From positions 38,924,560 to 38,988,559 of the forward strand of contig NC_068358.1 of assembly GCF_020536995.1 (NCBI RefSeq): DNA of 64,000 nt, read 5' to 3'. How positions within the stretch are numbered: position 1 is the stretch's first letter; each line of letters begins with the position of its first letter. Below, in pieces: positions 46,482 through 59,215 of the stretch. The translations under genes and the position numbers were made by a program. Origin of the DNA: Dreissena polymorpha. Lineage: Eukaryota; Mollusca; Bivalvia; Myida; Dreissenidae. A model generated the notes under the pieces. The model was not told the origin of the DNA. It saw only the letters and a list, made by a program, of their open reading frames with translations, and did not search any database.

Positions 46482-46857
46482 CTTTTTTATGCCCCGGTAG
46501 GGTGGCATATAGCATTTGAACTGTCTGTCAGTTCGTCTGTCCGAAAACTTTAACATCCGCCATACCGTTTGCAAAATTGAAGATAGCAACTTGATATTCG
46601 GCCTGCATGTGTATCTCATGGAGCTGCACATTTTGAGTGGTGAAAGGTCAAGGTCATCCTTCAAGGTCAAAGGTCAAAAAACAAATCCAAGGGAAGTAAC
46701 AACCTTTAAAGGGAGATCATTTATATTTATCATTTGGCAGGTACAGATCATTTTTACAAAAGAATTTATATTTTTTAAAAGGGATATAAGAAAAAAAAAT
46801 CAAAGCGGCGCAGTAGGGGGCATTGTGTTTCTGACAAACACATCTCTTGTTTAGTAT
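46482..46857 (+). repeat. Molluscan-type interspersed repeat
   Basis: Begins TTTTTATGCCCCGGTAGGGT and contains TGTCTGTCCGAAAACTTTAA, ATCTCATGGAGCTGCACATT and GGTCAAGGTCATCCTTCAAG, ending CTGACAAACACATCTCTTG. These phrases match a dispersed repeat I know from bivalves. The family name is not assigned. Confidence 0.7.
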
Positions 46858-47881
46858 AAGTTTATGGATGTTATGTTTTGAGTGATTAGTTTGTTTTACG
46901 TACGGGATGCTTTTGATATTTCACATACACGGTATGTTCGTTCGCGTGCTTCATGAAGTTAATATATGATCATAACAGTTTGATGGCTTATTCTTTGAAA
47001 TATGGTATTAAAGCCATTTTTTCCAAACGAAATTGCCTATTAGGACCCAAGTCACAATATACAGACCATCCAGTTTCTTTAGATGAAGAACGCGAATTTG
47101 TTTAGAGTGACGAAAGGATGCTGAAGTGCCCGGATGCTGCTCAAAATGAAATCGTTAAATGAAAAATCATTAAACGCCGTCTACAGGAGGGCAACTTTGT
47201 TATAGGTCTTAAAAAGGCTCTTACGGACGAGTGGAGAAAACTTTACCAAACAACTATAACAAAACTCTTGACTCGTGGCCAAAAAAGGTGTATACTTATT
47301 TATGCCAGTAATGAATGTCACAGTAAACACTTACTTCAATAAAGGTACAATCGCAATTCTTATTTTTTGTCATAAATTAATTCAAATATAATCTGGTCGA
47401 GGCGCATTTCCTACTTTAACGAAATAACTCTTTTGTTGGTAACATATAAATGCTATATGATCAACATATACGGTTCGAGAAAAAGCGCTCGTTGATTTAA
47501 AAATGTATAATAATTATTCACCGGAGCAAAAATAATTCTAATACGCTTGAATACGGGCTTCAGATTTTCCGTTTTGCCTTTAGTGCGCCCCACGAGCTCC
47601 TTGTGTAGGGCAAAATTCGACAACTTTCAGGTTATGTACATGAAAATCATTCCTACAGAATATATAAGTGATTATTATGACGCGACCAGCTAGCAACATA
47701 TTTTTTATATAAGATGAAAGAGTAAAATATCGGTAATATTTTTTCAGTACAAATAACCCCAACAGTTGATGTGGACGGTTCAGCAATCTCGGATTTCTAG
47801 TCTAGCGATCTTCCAACGAAACTTAGCGACCCGTAACGTCATACCAATCATGTTATTTTTCTATATATAAAGTATATCTGC
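46858..47881. other. Noncoding DNA
   Basis: Nothing recognised apart from a locally GC-richer patch at 47160-47290. Confidence 0.45.
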
Positions 47882-47885
47882 TTAA

Positions 47886-48905
47886 GGGGTGTTGCTGCAG
47901 TTTTGCTGATTTTTTTCTATCACATAGATTTTGTGCAAAATTTATATTCAAGTACTATATACAAATACTATATGAAAAATGAAATAAAAATATAGGGTCA
48001 CCGGCCTTGTTTTGATTTTATTAACCATTTTATAACATGTACTTTTTCATTTAAACTGGAAAATCTCTAATTGCTTCAAACCAATTAATAACCTATGAAA
48101 TAGACAATATATTGATATTATATAAGCTGAGATACATAAAATACCATTTAATTAAACAACACAATGCCAAAAAATGGAGAACACAAGTTAAATTAAAAAA
48201 AAATATTTTTTTAAATTTTTTATGTCACCCTAAAAAACATCAATTTTTTACTATTTTGAACACCAAAATGTAATTTAAAAAATATCTGTTAAATAGAATT
48301 CTGCAAAACTGCTCAAATATATTCATCTACGTGTTGTCATCATAAAACACAAATAAAAAAAGGGGGTCACCGCACTTTTAACCGATATTTTTTGTTTTAA
48401 CTACCCATACCGTCTACGTCAAATTTTATAAAAATACATCAATTAGGCAAAACCCAAGTACCGGTACATAGATTGTAAGAAATATGCACAAACATTAGAA
48501 ATTGTTTACAATCTTAACTGGGATCACAACAGCTTACCAAAAGACATTAATAACAAACAATATTTAATCACAAACATAATACCATACAGTATCAAACTCG
48601 ACCTTAATCATTAATAACTTACATGTACTTGTTCACAGATTTCGGCTTGTTTTGGAGTTTGTGATTAAATGCTTTAAATTGATAAATTTAACGACATGAC
48701 TAAACAGCTCCAGTATAAAACAAGAATGAAATTAAAGAAAAAAAAAACCCCACCTGGGATCGAATCACTGATAATTGAATTATGAACCAACTCGGTCATT
48801 TCTGATGTACTGATGTACTGATAACACAAATATTGAGTTGTGATAATAGCATCATCGGCGTTGCTATAAATATATTCTCCGTTAAATAAACTGCCGCAAC
48901 ACCCC
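47886..48905. mobile_element. TTAA-targeted TIR element, copy 2
   Basis: Same TIRs as copy 1, flanked by TTAA (47882-47885, 48906-48909). The right 460 bp matches copy 1 at about 95% by eye, including the tRNA-like segment (48750-48815). The left 540 bp differs and has no match elsewhere in the window. Confidence 0.88.
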
Positions 48906-48909
48906 TTAA

Positions 48910-49969
48910 CGAAACACCGGACTGGAAGACTCCAAATAGACATAATAGTTATAAAACGGAGTTATAAGGGATAATAAAAAGTGTTTAATGTTATCTTGTA
49001 CATTAATTGTCGAGATGAATTTTTCATAATGGATATATTAAAAAGAAATCGCGCGCAAATAAGTTAACAGGATAAATAGCGTGACATGATGCACGTGAGC
49101 AGATAATAAACAACAATAAACAACAACAAAGTCCCCCTTAAAAACGAATTGTTCGAGTATTTTGGAAATTTGGGCACAACTTATTAACCTAACTTATCAG
49201 TGATATTACTTTGTTATGACCGCTTTTGTCGGATGCACATAACGACACACATAAATAAGTTATTTGATATCGTAACAGTCCCAATAAAAGTGAAAAAGTG
49301 TAAATGTTTACTATTTTGGTTTATATATTACTTTAGTTGGTGATTTTAAGTCAATTCTATGCCACCATGCACTTGATATGTCTTTGAGTGAATGATCCGG
49401 AGTCAGCATTTTGAAAATAAAACATTTAAAACATGTTATTTAAATCATCTTCTAAGTAGCACTTGATAAATTGAAAATATGTTGTAAATGCCATAAACAA
49501 AGAGCAAAGAGCAATCATCGCTCATACTTATCAAGAAAATGAAGGTTATGTTTTATGACAATTCATGCGACAATTAGCAAAAATAAATATAATGAGCATT
49601 TTATAAATAGTTGAGACAGTCGCTGATAAGTCCACAATATAATGGGATTCCTAAAAATTGATTGTAGATTAATGTTGATATTACCATTAAGTTACGTTTG
49701 GTAACTAATGAACATTTGATTGTATTTTTGATAGCTTTGTTAACTAATTAATCATTGATTGTATTTTGGTATATTTGCTAATAAATGTTTGATTGCGTGG
49801 TTAAGAATGACCCGTACTTCCGATGATCAATTGTTTGTGTTATTTTGCGTTCAATTTATAATCTCTGTGATAGTAAAATGTGTTTAGAATACAATTACCC
49901 AGTTTTACAGTATATAATTTCAAAAAGTATTAAACGATCCTGACATATCTGTCTAAATACAGTGGGAAT
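48910..49969. other. Noncoding DNA
   Basis: A short ~45-bp tandem run (ACTAATnAAnnnTTGATTGTA) lies at 49699-49800. No gene seen. Confidence 0.5.
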
Positions 49970-50414
49970 CGACCAACATCGGCTTATAGAGATATTGTGT
50001 GTGTTGACATCTTTACATTTAATATTCCTTTACAAAATTTACGATAATCTCGCTCAATATTTTCCGCTTTGATAAATCCCCAAACCTCACAGTTACAGCT
50101 TACAATTGATGATACACGTGCAATAAATAATTGTATAGGTATCATCAATTGTAAGTTATAACAATTGGTCATTGGAAGTACGGATCATTCTTAACCACGC
50201 AGGTTTTAACGATGTATGGCTATTCTTCGAATCTGTGAACTCTAATCAAGTAATACCGTTACTTAAAAACAGATTACGATACTGGTATAAAAGCCTCACA
50301 TATTCTAGTTCAGTGATTTTAAATAAAGAATTAACACCAGTATTTGACAGATCGTCGTATCTTGACATTATTGAAAAACAAGAGGGTCTGAAAGATCCAA
50401 AGTCGCTCACCTGA
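49970..50414. mobile_element. LINE 3' fragment with internal inversion
   Basis: The minus strand at 49984-50137 encodes SCNCEVWGFIKAENIERDYR and KFCKGILNVKMSTH, a segment after the RT domain. The plus strand at 50178-50414 encodes the next part of the same LINE type (HAGFNDVWLFFESVNSNQVI, LNKELTPVFDRSSYLDIIE). The two face away from a junction with a short inverted repeat, CTTACAATTGATGATAC and complement (about 50098 and 50138). This is the layout expected from twin priming. Both are truncated. Confidence 0.7.
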
Positions 50415-50488
50415 GATACAAAGAAACTGACCTGTGTTGTGCAGCCCATTAGAACAAATTTTCTGACCAAGTAAATGTAACTTATAGA
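50415..50488. other. Junction between LINE fragment and tandem array
   Basis: Contains a partial array-like phrase (AACAAATTTTCTGACCAAGT). Confidence 0.4.
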
Positions 50489-51895
50489 GTGCTAATAAGT
50501 TTTAAATATAGCCATTAAATGATAAATTTCCCGCCCCCTAGCGGTCATGTTTTTCACACAACCGGAACCATTTTCAAACTCTCCAAGGTATAATTTAGAA
50601 AAATCTGCTGACCAGGTTTCATGAGAATCGAACGATAAATATGGTCTGTAGACTAGAGTGTTTACAAATTTTTTTCCTGACGGCCATGTTTTTCAAGCAA
50701 CTGAAACTATTTTCGAACTCATCCAATATACAAATGGGACAAATCTTCTGCCCAAGTTTCATGATGATGGGACAACACATGTGGCATCCGAAGTGTCAAC
50801 AAGGTTTTACTATAGCCATATAAGGAAATATTTACCACCCCTTTGCGGCCATGTTTTTCAACAGACCAGAACCATTTTCAAACTAATTCAAGATATTATA
50901 AGAAAAAATATTCTTACAAAGTATCATGATGATTTGACAATAAATGTGACTTTGAGAGTGTTAACAAGTTTTTACTAAAGCCATATAAGGAAAAACGCCC
51001 CGTCCCCTGTTCCAAATGGAGCCATAACTCGACAAGTATATCATTGAGATAAATCTTCTGACAAAGTTTATGAATATCAGAGAATAAATGTGGCCTCTAG
51101 AGTGTTAACAAGGTTTTACTATAGCAATATATAGCCAAATAAGGAGAAATGCCCCGCCGAAGGTGGCCATATTTTTAAAGCAACCTGAACTATTTACGAA
51201 CTTGCCCAAGACAGCATTGAGACAAACCTTCTGACCAAGTTTCGTGATGATCGGACAATACATGTGGCCAACAAGATTGTGTTAACAAGATTAACAAGGT
51301 TTTACAATAGCCATATAAGGAAAAATTCCCCGCCTACAGGCGGCCATGTTATTCAGCCAACTATAACCATTTTCAAACAAATCCAAGATATCATTGAGCA
51401 ATATCTTCTGAACAAGTTGCAAAAAGATCGGAAAATAAATGTGGCATCTAAAGTGTTAACAAGGTTTTACTAAAGCCATATAAGAAAAGATGACCGGCCT
51501 CGTGCGGTCATGTTTTTCAAGCAGCCGGAACCATTTTAAACTCATCTAAGATATCATTAAAACAAATGTTCTGACCAAGTGTAATGAAGAATGGACAATT
51601 AATTTGATTTTTAGAGTATTAACAATGTTTTAATATAGCCATATAAGGAACAGAATGCCTCGCCCCCTTTGCGACCGAGTTTTTCAACCAACCTGAACCA
51701 TTTTCAAACTTATCCAAGATATTGTTGGCACAAATCTTCTGATAAAATTTCATGAAGATCGGACAACAAATGTGGTCTCTAGAGTGTTAACAAAGCAAAT
51801 GTTGACTCCGCACAACGCACGCCGAACGACGGACAAAAGGCGATCACAAAAGCTCACTATGAGCACACTGTGCCCAGGTGAGCTAAAAACAAAAC
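50489..51895 (+). repeat. ~160-bp tandem array with a unique 3' tail
   Basis: About eight diverged units carry GTTAACAAGGTTTTACTATA, GCCATATAAGGAAAAATGCC, GGCGGCCATGTTTTTCAAGC, CATCCAAGATATCATTG and TTCTGACCAAGTTTCATGA. The array ends in a distinct tail, CAACGCACGCCGAACGACGG followed by AAAAGGCGATCACAAAAGCT and GGTGAGCTAAAAAC. This unit and tail are widespread in bivalves. It may be the tandem core of a larger mobile family. Confidence 0.82.
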
Positions 51896-53249
51896 ATAGG
51901 GACATGATTGCCAATTATTTTCTTCTGATCGCAACGTCATAACATTTTTTTAAACATTTTTGCAGTGTGTGAGTAATTATTTTGAATAAGTACATTGTTT
52001 TGCTGCTTATTCATCTAAATTTTCCAAACGATGTCGATACACAATAGTATGGTCAATACTGTGCTTGTTATATATAACTTAATCTTATTTAATTTCGATA
52101 AATCAATTCTCTATAAACTTCTAATATCCGTAAAGAAAGTCTGCTGATGTTAAGGCTAAAGCACTGTAAACCGCTAGGAGGCCAATCACTGCGAGTAAAT
52201 GGTGTTTACCTGACATATTTAAAGCCTAATTTTTACCTGACATTTTTAAAGCCTAAGTTTATTAATGGTTACGAATGTTTTTTTGTTCATTATCATTAAA
52301 GATGAAAGGAATGGTTTTGAGACTTAAACAGGTCACACAAATGCATAAAATCTAACTTGAAAACATAAATAAGCGAGATAATTCAACGAATGTGTAAACG
52401 TTTCCACGCTCTCGTCAATGAACGAATTGACGAGCTCTGCATAATGCTTTCCTCGTAGTTTGATACTCAAAAGTGGATACTGCAAAACATGCACTTTAAG
52501 ATTGAAGTTGCTGTATACAAAATATGTTTTATCAACTTATTTTTCAAAACGGTGTATGTGCTTGTGAATTTATTTTCAATCTGAAAACGGCAATTATTCC
52601 CGTGTATAAGAAACGATGCGATGCAAAAAAAAAACTTTCGCAGTCTGATCAGGTCACGTGACTATGACGTACGTTATCTCACTATTTGAATAAATTAATC
52701 CCTCTGCGACATAACACCTAATGTGTTTTTGTTTTTTCGTTGAGTGTTCTGTAAGCTTTTGGCATACGACTCATAAAAAATGATGCACATTTTTTTCAAC
52801 AGATAAAGTAAAAGCCTAGTGTATATATACTCACTTAAAAAAGAACTTCTTCTTTGCGGATTGAGGGTTAAACTGTTGTATCTCACAAAGCAATATTAAC
52901 ACAGATGCAACAATTTGTACTCAATCATCGATTGGCGTGCGATTAGGTGAATTGCATTAGTTACAATGTAAATTGCAGTTGTTACATTGTACTAAGATTT
53001 TTGAAAGACGATGTTAACCTTAGTTGACTTACAACAAACAAACCACTGGTGGAAATAGAAGTATAAATAATTACAAGAGAACAAAAGTATAAATACCGGT
53101 ATCTTCAAGAACAATCACCAAATAAAGCTGCTTGGCAGAAAAGTGAGCAAACATTATTCCGATATATGTGTGTGTATTTCGAAGTTTATGAGGTCCTTTC
53201 CGAGCCGCATGCCAAATTACGTGTGGACCCAGAGTGTGCCCAAGCACTC
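51896..53249. other. Noncoding DNA
   Basis: No gene recognised. TACCTGACATnTTTAAAGCC is tandemly repeated at 52208-52252. Confidence 0.5.
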
Positions 53250-53490
53250 CTACATAAACTTACTAGGCTCATGAAAGTTGTAAATGTTTGTATTACAGCT
53301 GCATTTTTCAATGTAGGTGTGGTCTTGTGTTGCGGGGGAAGCCCGAATAACCGGAGGAAACCCCACCTGTCCGATATGGTGACCAACAACCAAACCCAAA
53401 TGCTGCCTTGAACGGAAATTGAACTCGGTTTGCCTGGGTGATAGCCAGTTAACCAACCATTGCGCTAGTCGGTCAGCAATAATATTCCGA
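53250..53490 (-). repeat. tRNA-derived SINE, MetaSINE-like
   Basis: The minus strand has the A-box region GACTAGCGCAATGGTTGGTT, then GCTATCACCCAGG and the B-box-like CGAGTTCAATTTC. The body carries GGTTTCCTCCGGTTATTCGG and CTTCCCCCGCAACACAAGAC, resembling the conserved central domain of the MetaSINE superfamily. The open frames here on both strands are incidental. Confidence 0.72.
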
Positions 53491-54294
53491 TTTATACTCC
53501 ACCGCTCCAACAACTTAACTTACAAGTCCATTTTCACTTACTCTGATGTGTCCCTCTTTAGTCATTGCGGCTACATACATCGCAACTGAAACACTGAAGA
53601 CGTAAAACGTTGATGCATTAGCATTACTTGCGTGATTTGTTTGTTAATATATTAAACGGTTGGTGCTTCTTTAACACATATAACAATTGAATTTTTGATT
53701 CGCATGTATATTTTATTAATCCTCAAACTGCTACCTTTTTATATTTTTAAGCAATCATAACTATAGTAAGCTGACTTTGAGGCTGTGAAAGAAACACAGC
53801 ATAATATCATATCACACACAATGTCTTCAAACTATCATGTCGTCTAGTTTAAGCTGAAAATGGCATACTATAAAATATAAATGGCGTTTTTGACTGGTAT
53901 GTAATCGTTTGTAGTTATGCGTTCTAACATATCACTATAGCTATACGCATTTAATGATAAAAACGCAAATAAAACCTGCTTTCAGTTAAGGTAAACTTAA
54001 ATCCCAGAATTAGTGATGCATAGTAACGAACAAAGAGAGATTACCCAATGACATTTATGAATGAGAGTATCTACAAAACGTAGAAATGTATTGGAGAATA
54101 TTATTTTAACGGTTTCGTATAGGAATGTCCATCGTTGGTCTATAGGCGCAATTTTCATCTTCACGGAAATCTGCGCTTATAAAAGAAGTGAAACCCCAAC
54201 TGCTGGAGCAGTATTGCATTCTCATTATATACAATTAGTTGGTCTTTTATTTACGGTGAGTGACTTATTGTCAAAACAGTACGAAAAAGCATAA
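53491..54294. other. Noncoding DNA
   Basis: No gene or repeat recognised. Confidence 0.5.
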
Positions 54295-54720
54295 TACGAA
54301 ACAACATACGCACATAGAAGAATAAAGCTGGGGTCACCGCCTTGGAACGGTCAATGCATTTGGGGGGTTTAAACCTGTTTTAGAGCGCTCAACCTCACAC
54401 TTGGCCCGGCAATATTCATGATACGCATAAATGTAAATACAATTGAACCTCATAGCATTTCAACTCAAATTAAACAATAATAAAAGGGAATTAAAACGCA
54501 TTTAATTTAAATACAATTTTATTACTCAATGGTAGGAAGGAGACCAGAGCAACAGAGTTACAAATTTTTTAGGAACAATTAAATGAAATTACAAACAAGT
54601 GTCAACTACATCCCTTCTTTTTAGAAAAAAGATTTAAGAATAAAGCATCATATAGTTAATATTTCAGATCATCATCGTGCATATACAGGAAGAAGCGAAG
54701 AAGCAGCAATAATGGGTGTA
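54295..54720 (-). repeat. Uninterrupted relative of the repeat hit by the giant foldback
   Basis: The complement corresponds to 29520-29780 joined to 37204-37345, with a single ATGCTATGA (54450-54458). By eye the halves are roughly 85-90% identical. It acts as a natural empty site for the 7.4-kb foldback. Confidence 0.88.
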
Positions 54721-54735
54721 CAGACTTCAATCTAA
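54721..54735 (+). repeat. Target-site duplication of the Tx1-type LINE (left)
   Basis: CAGACTTCAATCTAA, identical to 63037-63051, sits directly before the T run that is the LINE's poly(A) end. Confidence 0.92.
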
Positions 54736-55119
54736 TTTTTTTTTTATATATATATAGTCTTTATTAACCTCGTCCATAGGTATGCGCAGGTCGAGGCCAT
54801 CCTGCTCCATACCTTACAAAAGATTGTGTTAGTAGCTCAAGATTAATATATATAGATATACATATACATAAACATTGCAAAAAATATTACACGAATTCAT
54901 TATATTATAATATAAGTATTATAATAAATGTACATGCACAAATAACACATATAATTTTTATCTATCTGGGAGGTTAATAAATATTAATGTATATGTAAAT
55001 ACACAAATTAAAAAAGTTTGAAGAAAAAATGGCATGTCACCAGTGTACTAAAAAATGTTTACTTGTAAATATTTTGTAACAATGAAATATATTGGCTTGG
55101 GTTCATTCTATGAGTATTC
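54736..55119 (-). other. 3' UTR of the Tx1-type LINE
   Basis: AT-rich, with a GC-richer segment GGCCTCGACCTGCGCATACC just before AATAAAGACTATATATATAT and the A tail. Confidence 0.8.
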
Positions 55120-58100
55120 TTACAACTGACCAATTAGGAAATTCATTATTTTGAATAGTTGTCTGCTTTTGGATTTCCCATGATAAAAGTAGACTTCTCT
55201 TAAGTCCTGAACATTGGGGATTTTGTTTGTTTGTTTACACAGGAAGACATATTTTTTAATTTCAAGAAGCAATATATTGATAGGATTCATTTTTTCCATA
55301 CAAATTCCTAGAATCATGTCTTGGCAAGAGAGTGAAGGCATATTGACATTATTTATATTCAATACGTTCGAAACATGTTGAACAATTTTTTGGATGTGCT
55401 CACAACCCCAGAAAAGGTGAGTTAAAGTTTCCTCATTTTGATTACAAAAAGTACATTTATTATCATCAACGATTTTCATTTTAAAAAGCAGATATTTAGT
55501 ACCTAAAATTCTATGATTCTATTTATTATTCTAGTATGTAACCATTGTAAATATGTATCTCTGGTTATTTCAAAAACAAAGCTGTACACATACTTCCAGT
55601 CAATATTATTAAATATTGCATTCCATTTTGTTTCACTTGAAGGTTGTTAAGTGTTTGAAATAATAGTTTCATATACTAGTTTATTTTGTTTCTGGGCAAA
55701 AACAAATTAAAGGTACCAAGAAATATAAGCTCCATCATTGGATGTTGCTTTTACAGATGCAAAACCTGAGTTTTAATGAAATTTGCTACAGATCTTTTTA
55801 GACCTTCGTAGAATAAAGAATTGATATGTTTACCTGTACAAGCTTCAATTTCTTGCTTAGACTTGAATTGTCCAGAGGTACATAATATGTCTCTTATAAA
55901 TCGTATGCCACGTTCATACATGCTCTTTTCATAAAAACTATTATCACCGATCTTTAAGCTGTTGTTATAAAAAAGTGGCATGTCAAGTACATCATCAGGT
56001 TTTCTTATTTTAATTTTGTTTATGTACATTCTATAATATTTCAGCACATCCTTCCAGAAAGAGTTTGTGAGATTTTCAACAATTTTGTCTATATAAGCAT
56101 TTCCCATATTTATCATTTTTTTAACATCAAACAGTGAATACACAAGTTGGAAACATTTTCCTGTACATGTTACTAATTTCCTTATCCATGTTAGCTTCAT
56201 ACTTTTTTCAAATGAGTAATTATCAATCATATTGAGCCCTCCATCTTCATAAGATTTTATAAGTATATTATGCTTTATTTTATTAGGTCCATTCCATATG
56301 AAGTTATTAAAACAATTTTGTATTTGTTTCAAAATATTGGATCCTGGGCTAGGAAGGGAAATAAATAAGTGTGTCAAAAGGGGAAGCAACAATGTTTTAA
56401 CTATGATTATCTTTCCTAATGGTGTAAGATATCTTCTTTTCCAAAATTGTATTACACTTTGTAAACTTGCTATTTTGTTTTGAAAATTTGACTCAACCAT
56501 TTTCTTTAAATCTACATCAAATATAATGCCTAACACTTTAAAATTTGTTGTGCCCCACTGAAGTTTGTACTTAGTTTTAATTGAGTGAGTGCTATATTTT
56601 TTTGAACCTATCCATATCAAATTTGTTCTGTCAAAGTTTATTTTCAATCCAGACTCTGAAGCAAAATTATGTAATAACTGCAAAACAGCATTAAGTGAGA
56701 TATCAGAACCATCTAACAAAAGAGAGGTGTCATCTGCAAATTGAGATATCTTATATTCAACATTTTCTATTTTAATTCCTTTTAAGTTTTTTGAGTTTCG
56801 AATTAGAATAGCCAAAATTTCTGCGCTTAAAATAAAGATACATGAGCTGATTGGGTCTCCTTGACGGCATCCTCTTTCAATTCTTATGAAATCTGATAGA
56901 TACCCATTAATCTGAATAGTTGTCATGGTGTTACATAAGAAGAAACGGACCCATTTTCTGAGCGTTGTACCAAAATTAAAATGAAGTAAGGTTTTTTCAA
57001 TAAAATTAAAGGAGAGTGTATCGAAGGCCTTTTCAAAGTCCAATGTCATTAAAAGTCCAGGTATTTTGTTATCTTCTGTGTATTTTAAAATATCGTATAG
57101 TAGTCTTGTGTTTTCTCCAATATATCTGCCTTTGATAAAGCCAGTTTGGTCGTTGGAAATAAGTTTATCCAGAACAGTCTTTAATCTATTTGCAATTGTA
57201 CCTGAGGCTATCTTATAAACAACATTTAAAAGTGTTAAAGGTCTAAGATTTTGTAAGAATTGTCTTGGTTTGTTTTCTTTTGGTATGCATGTTATGATTC
57301 CCTGTTTTTGTGTTATTGATAAGGATCCTGAGATGAAGGCATAATTTAGACTTCTGAGAATAAAAAATTTAAGATCCTTCCAGAAAATTTTGAAAACTCT
57401 GTTGTGAAGCCATCTGAGCCTGGGCTCTTCTCATTTTTCATATTTTTTAGTGTAGCAGAGATTTCTTCAATTGTCAGCAAGCCTTCTAATGTCTGAGATT
57501 CCTCATTACTTAGTTTAATTATTTGATATTGTTCTAGCTCATTCAAGATGTCAGAATTACTATTGATTTCATTTGTTATTGTTTCTGTATATAAAGTTTT
57601 GTAATATTTAGCAGCTTCAGTTAAAATTTCATTTTGATCATATACATTTTTGCCATCATTGTTTATAATATAAGGAATAGTTTTACTAGATGAATGTTGT
57701 TTTTCTAAATTACAAAAATATTTTGTAGGTTTTTCACCATCATCTATCCTTTTTGCTCTTGATCGTATGAATGATCCCTTTAATTTAGTTTCACGTATAT
57801 TTGATAGTTCCTGTTGCAGTAAATTTAGCGCATCAATGTTCGTTTCATTAATATTTTCTTCAAGTGTTTCAATTTGTTTTCAAAGAAAAGATTCCCTATC
57901 GTTCCTCTGTTTAGACGTGTAAGATGAAAAATATATTGTTTTGCCTCTAATTTCCATTAGAAGAGTTTCTAAAAATAGTTGATCATTTATAGTAAATTGC
58001 AACAAGTTATCATCAATAGTATTAAGTAATTTTGTATTATAAACAGGTAGGAAATACTGTTTTTTAATTTCTTCAATTTTTGATTTAATAATATTTAGAT

Positions 58101-58855
58101 ATTCTTCATCATTTAATAATGAATTGTTGAACTTCCAGAGTCTTTTACCATGGGTTACTTCACAGAGATTTAAATCTAAAGTTATAACTGAATGGTCAGA
58201 TTTGTAGCTAGCTTTAATTTCAGATTGTCTTATATGCTGCACAAGATTGCTAGTGACAAGGAAGAAATCTAGTCAGGCTTGCTGAAGAGTATTTGGTTTT
58301 CTCCATGTATATTGGTTAACATCACCATTGATTAATCTAAACGTATCTATTAAGCTTCTATCATTTATAACATTAGATAAAAATTCTCTTGACTTTTTGT
58401 TGTTATCTAGGTTTTTATAATTTGAATAATCTAGTTTAGTATCTTGTACAAGATTAAAATCCCCACATATGACATAGGTGTCATTTCCGAATATGTCAAT
58501 TTTAGAAAAAAGCTGAGCATAAAAATCTGGTTTATCAGTATTGAGTCCATATACAGTACATAGAGTAAATCGTTTTGTATCAAATGTTAAATACAAGAGT
58601 AAGTAATTTCCAGTTTGATCTGTTATGGTGGCATGAATAGTTACTGCTGTATTCTTTTTAAACAAAATGCAAACCCCTCTAGAGTTAGAAGTACCATGAC
58701 TGAAATAACAATCCCCATCCCACTGAATAGATACCTGTAACTTGTAAACAATATGCATTTGCTTTTTGGTTTTGGTTTTTGGTTAATACATCATTACGTT
58801 TTTTATAGTCGTTAAGGCCACGGCAGTTGTAAGATAAAATCTTAAAGTCAACCAT
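55120..58855 (-). pseudogene. LINE ORF2: APE endonuclease, reverse transcriptase, Cys/His C-terminus
   Basis: The start MVDFKILSYNCRGLNDYKKR (58855) is the endonuclease N-terminus. Then come RGVCILFKKN, CTVYGLN, VICGDFNLVQD, TWRKPNT and SDHSVI (about 58190). The RT reads EKSPGSDGFTTEF, RPLTLLNVVYKIASGTIANR, QTGFIKGRYIGENTR, LDFEKAFDTLSF, GCRQGDPIS and ISQFADDTSL (FADD at about 56729-56740), then KVLGI and a long connector. It ends with a zinc-knuckle-like CTFCNQNEETLTHLFWGC. Breaks are a frameshift near 58750 in an A/C-rich run, TGA at 58273 and near 57880, a frameshift near 57350, and several changes in 55480-55750. About 1245 codons, normal for Tx1/L1 ORF2. The 57049-55751 section is continuous. 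Confidence 0.93.
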
Positions 58856-59215
58856 TTGTATAGATTGTGAAGTTTAAATTATAATTTTGGTACATCATAC
58901 GAAAGAACCCAATTACCAATAAACGTAAAAAATAACAGTTTGTTATGAACTTAATGTTAAAAATATGTACATCAAATACAAAAAGTTTGTTCATTACACA
59001 GGTGTCCAAATCTGTATTTAAGTGAAACATTTACAACAAGTGAAATAGCATAGCATGCTGTTTTTGTACCAAATACTCAGTTTTAAAATATGAATGTCAA
59101 ACACAAACACACACACACACACACACACACAAACAGGTTAGCTTTTGAGCATTGCAATATTATGATCCAAAGTAGTCCCTGTTTATAAAAATTATTGAAG
59201 CAATAAATAGGCTTT
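58856..59215 (-). other. Inter-ORF region with (CA)n microsatellite
   Basis: A clean (AC)n run lies at about 59106-59130. The rest is AT-rich with no ORF. Confidence 0.6.

Noticed and set aside
53166-53513. Open frames on both strands near 53.2-53.5 kb
   Set aside because: They overlap a tRNA-derived SINE and show no protein family resemblance.
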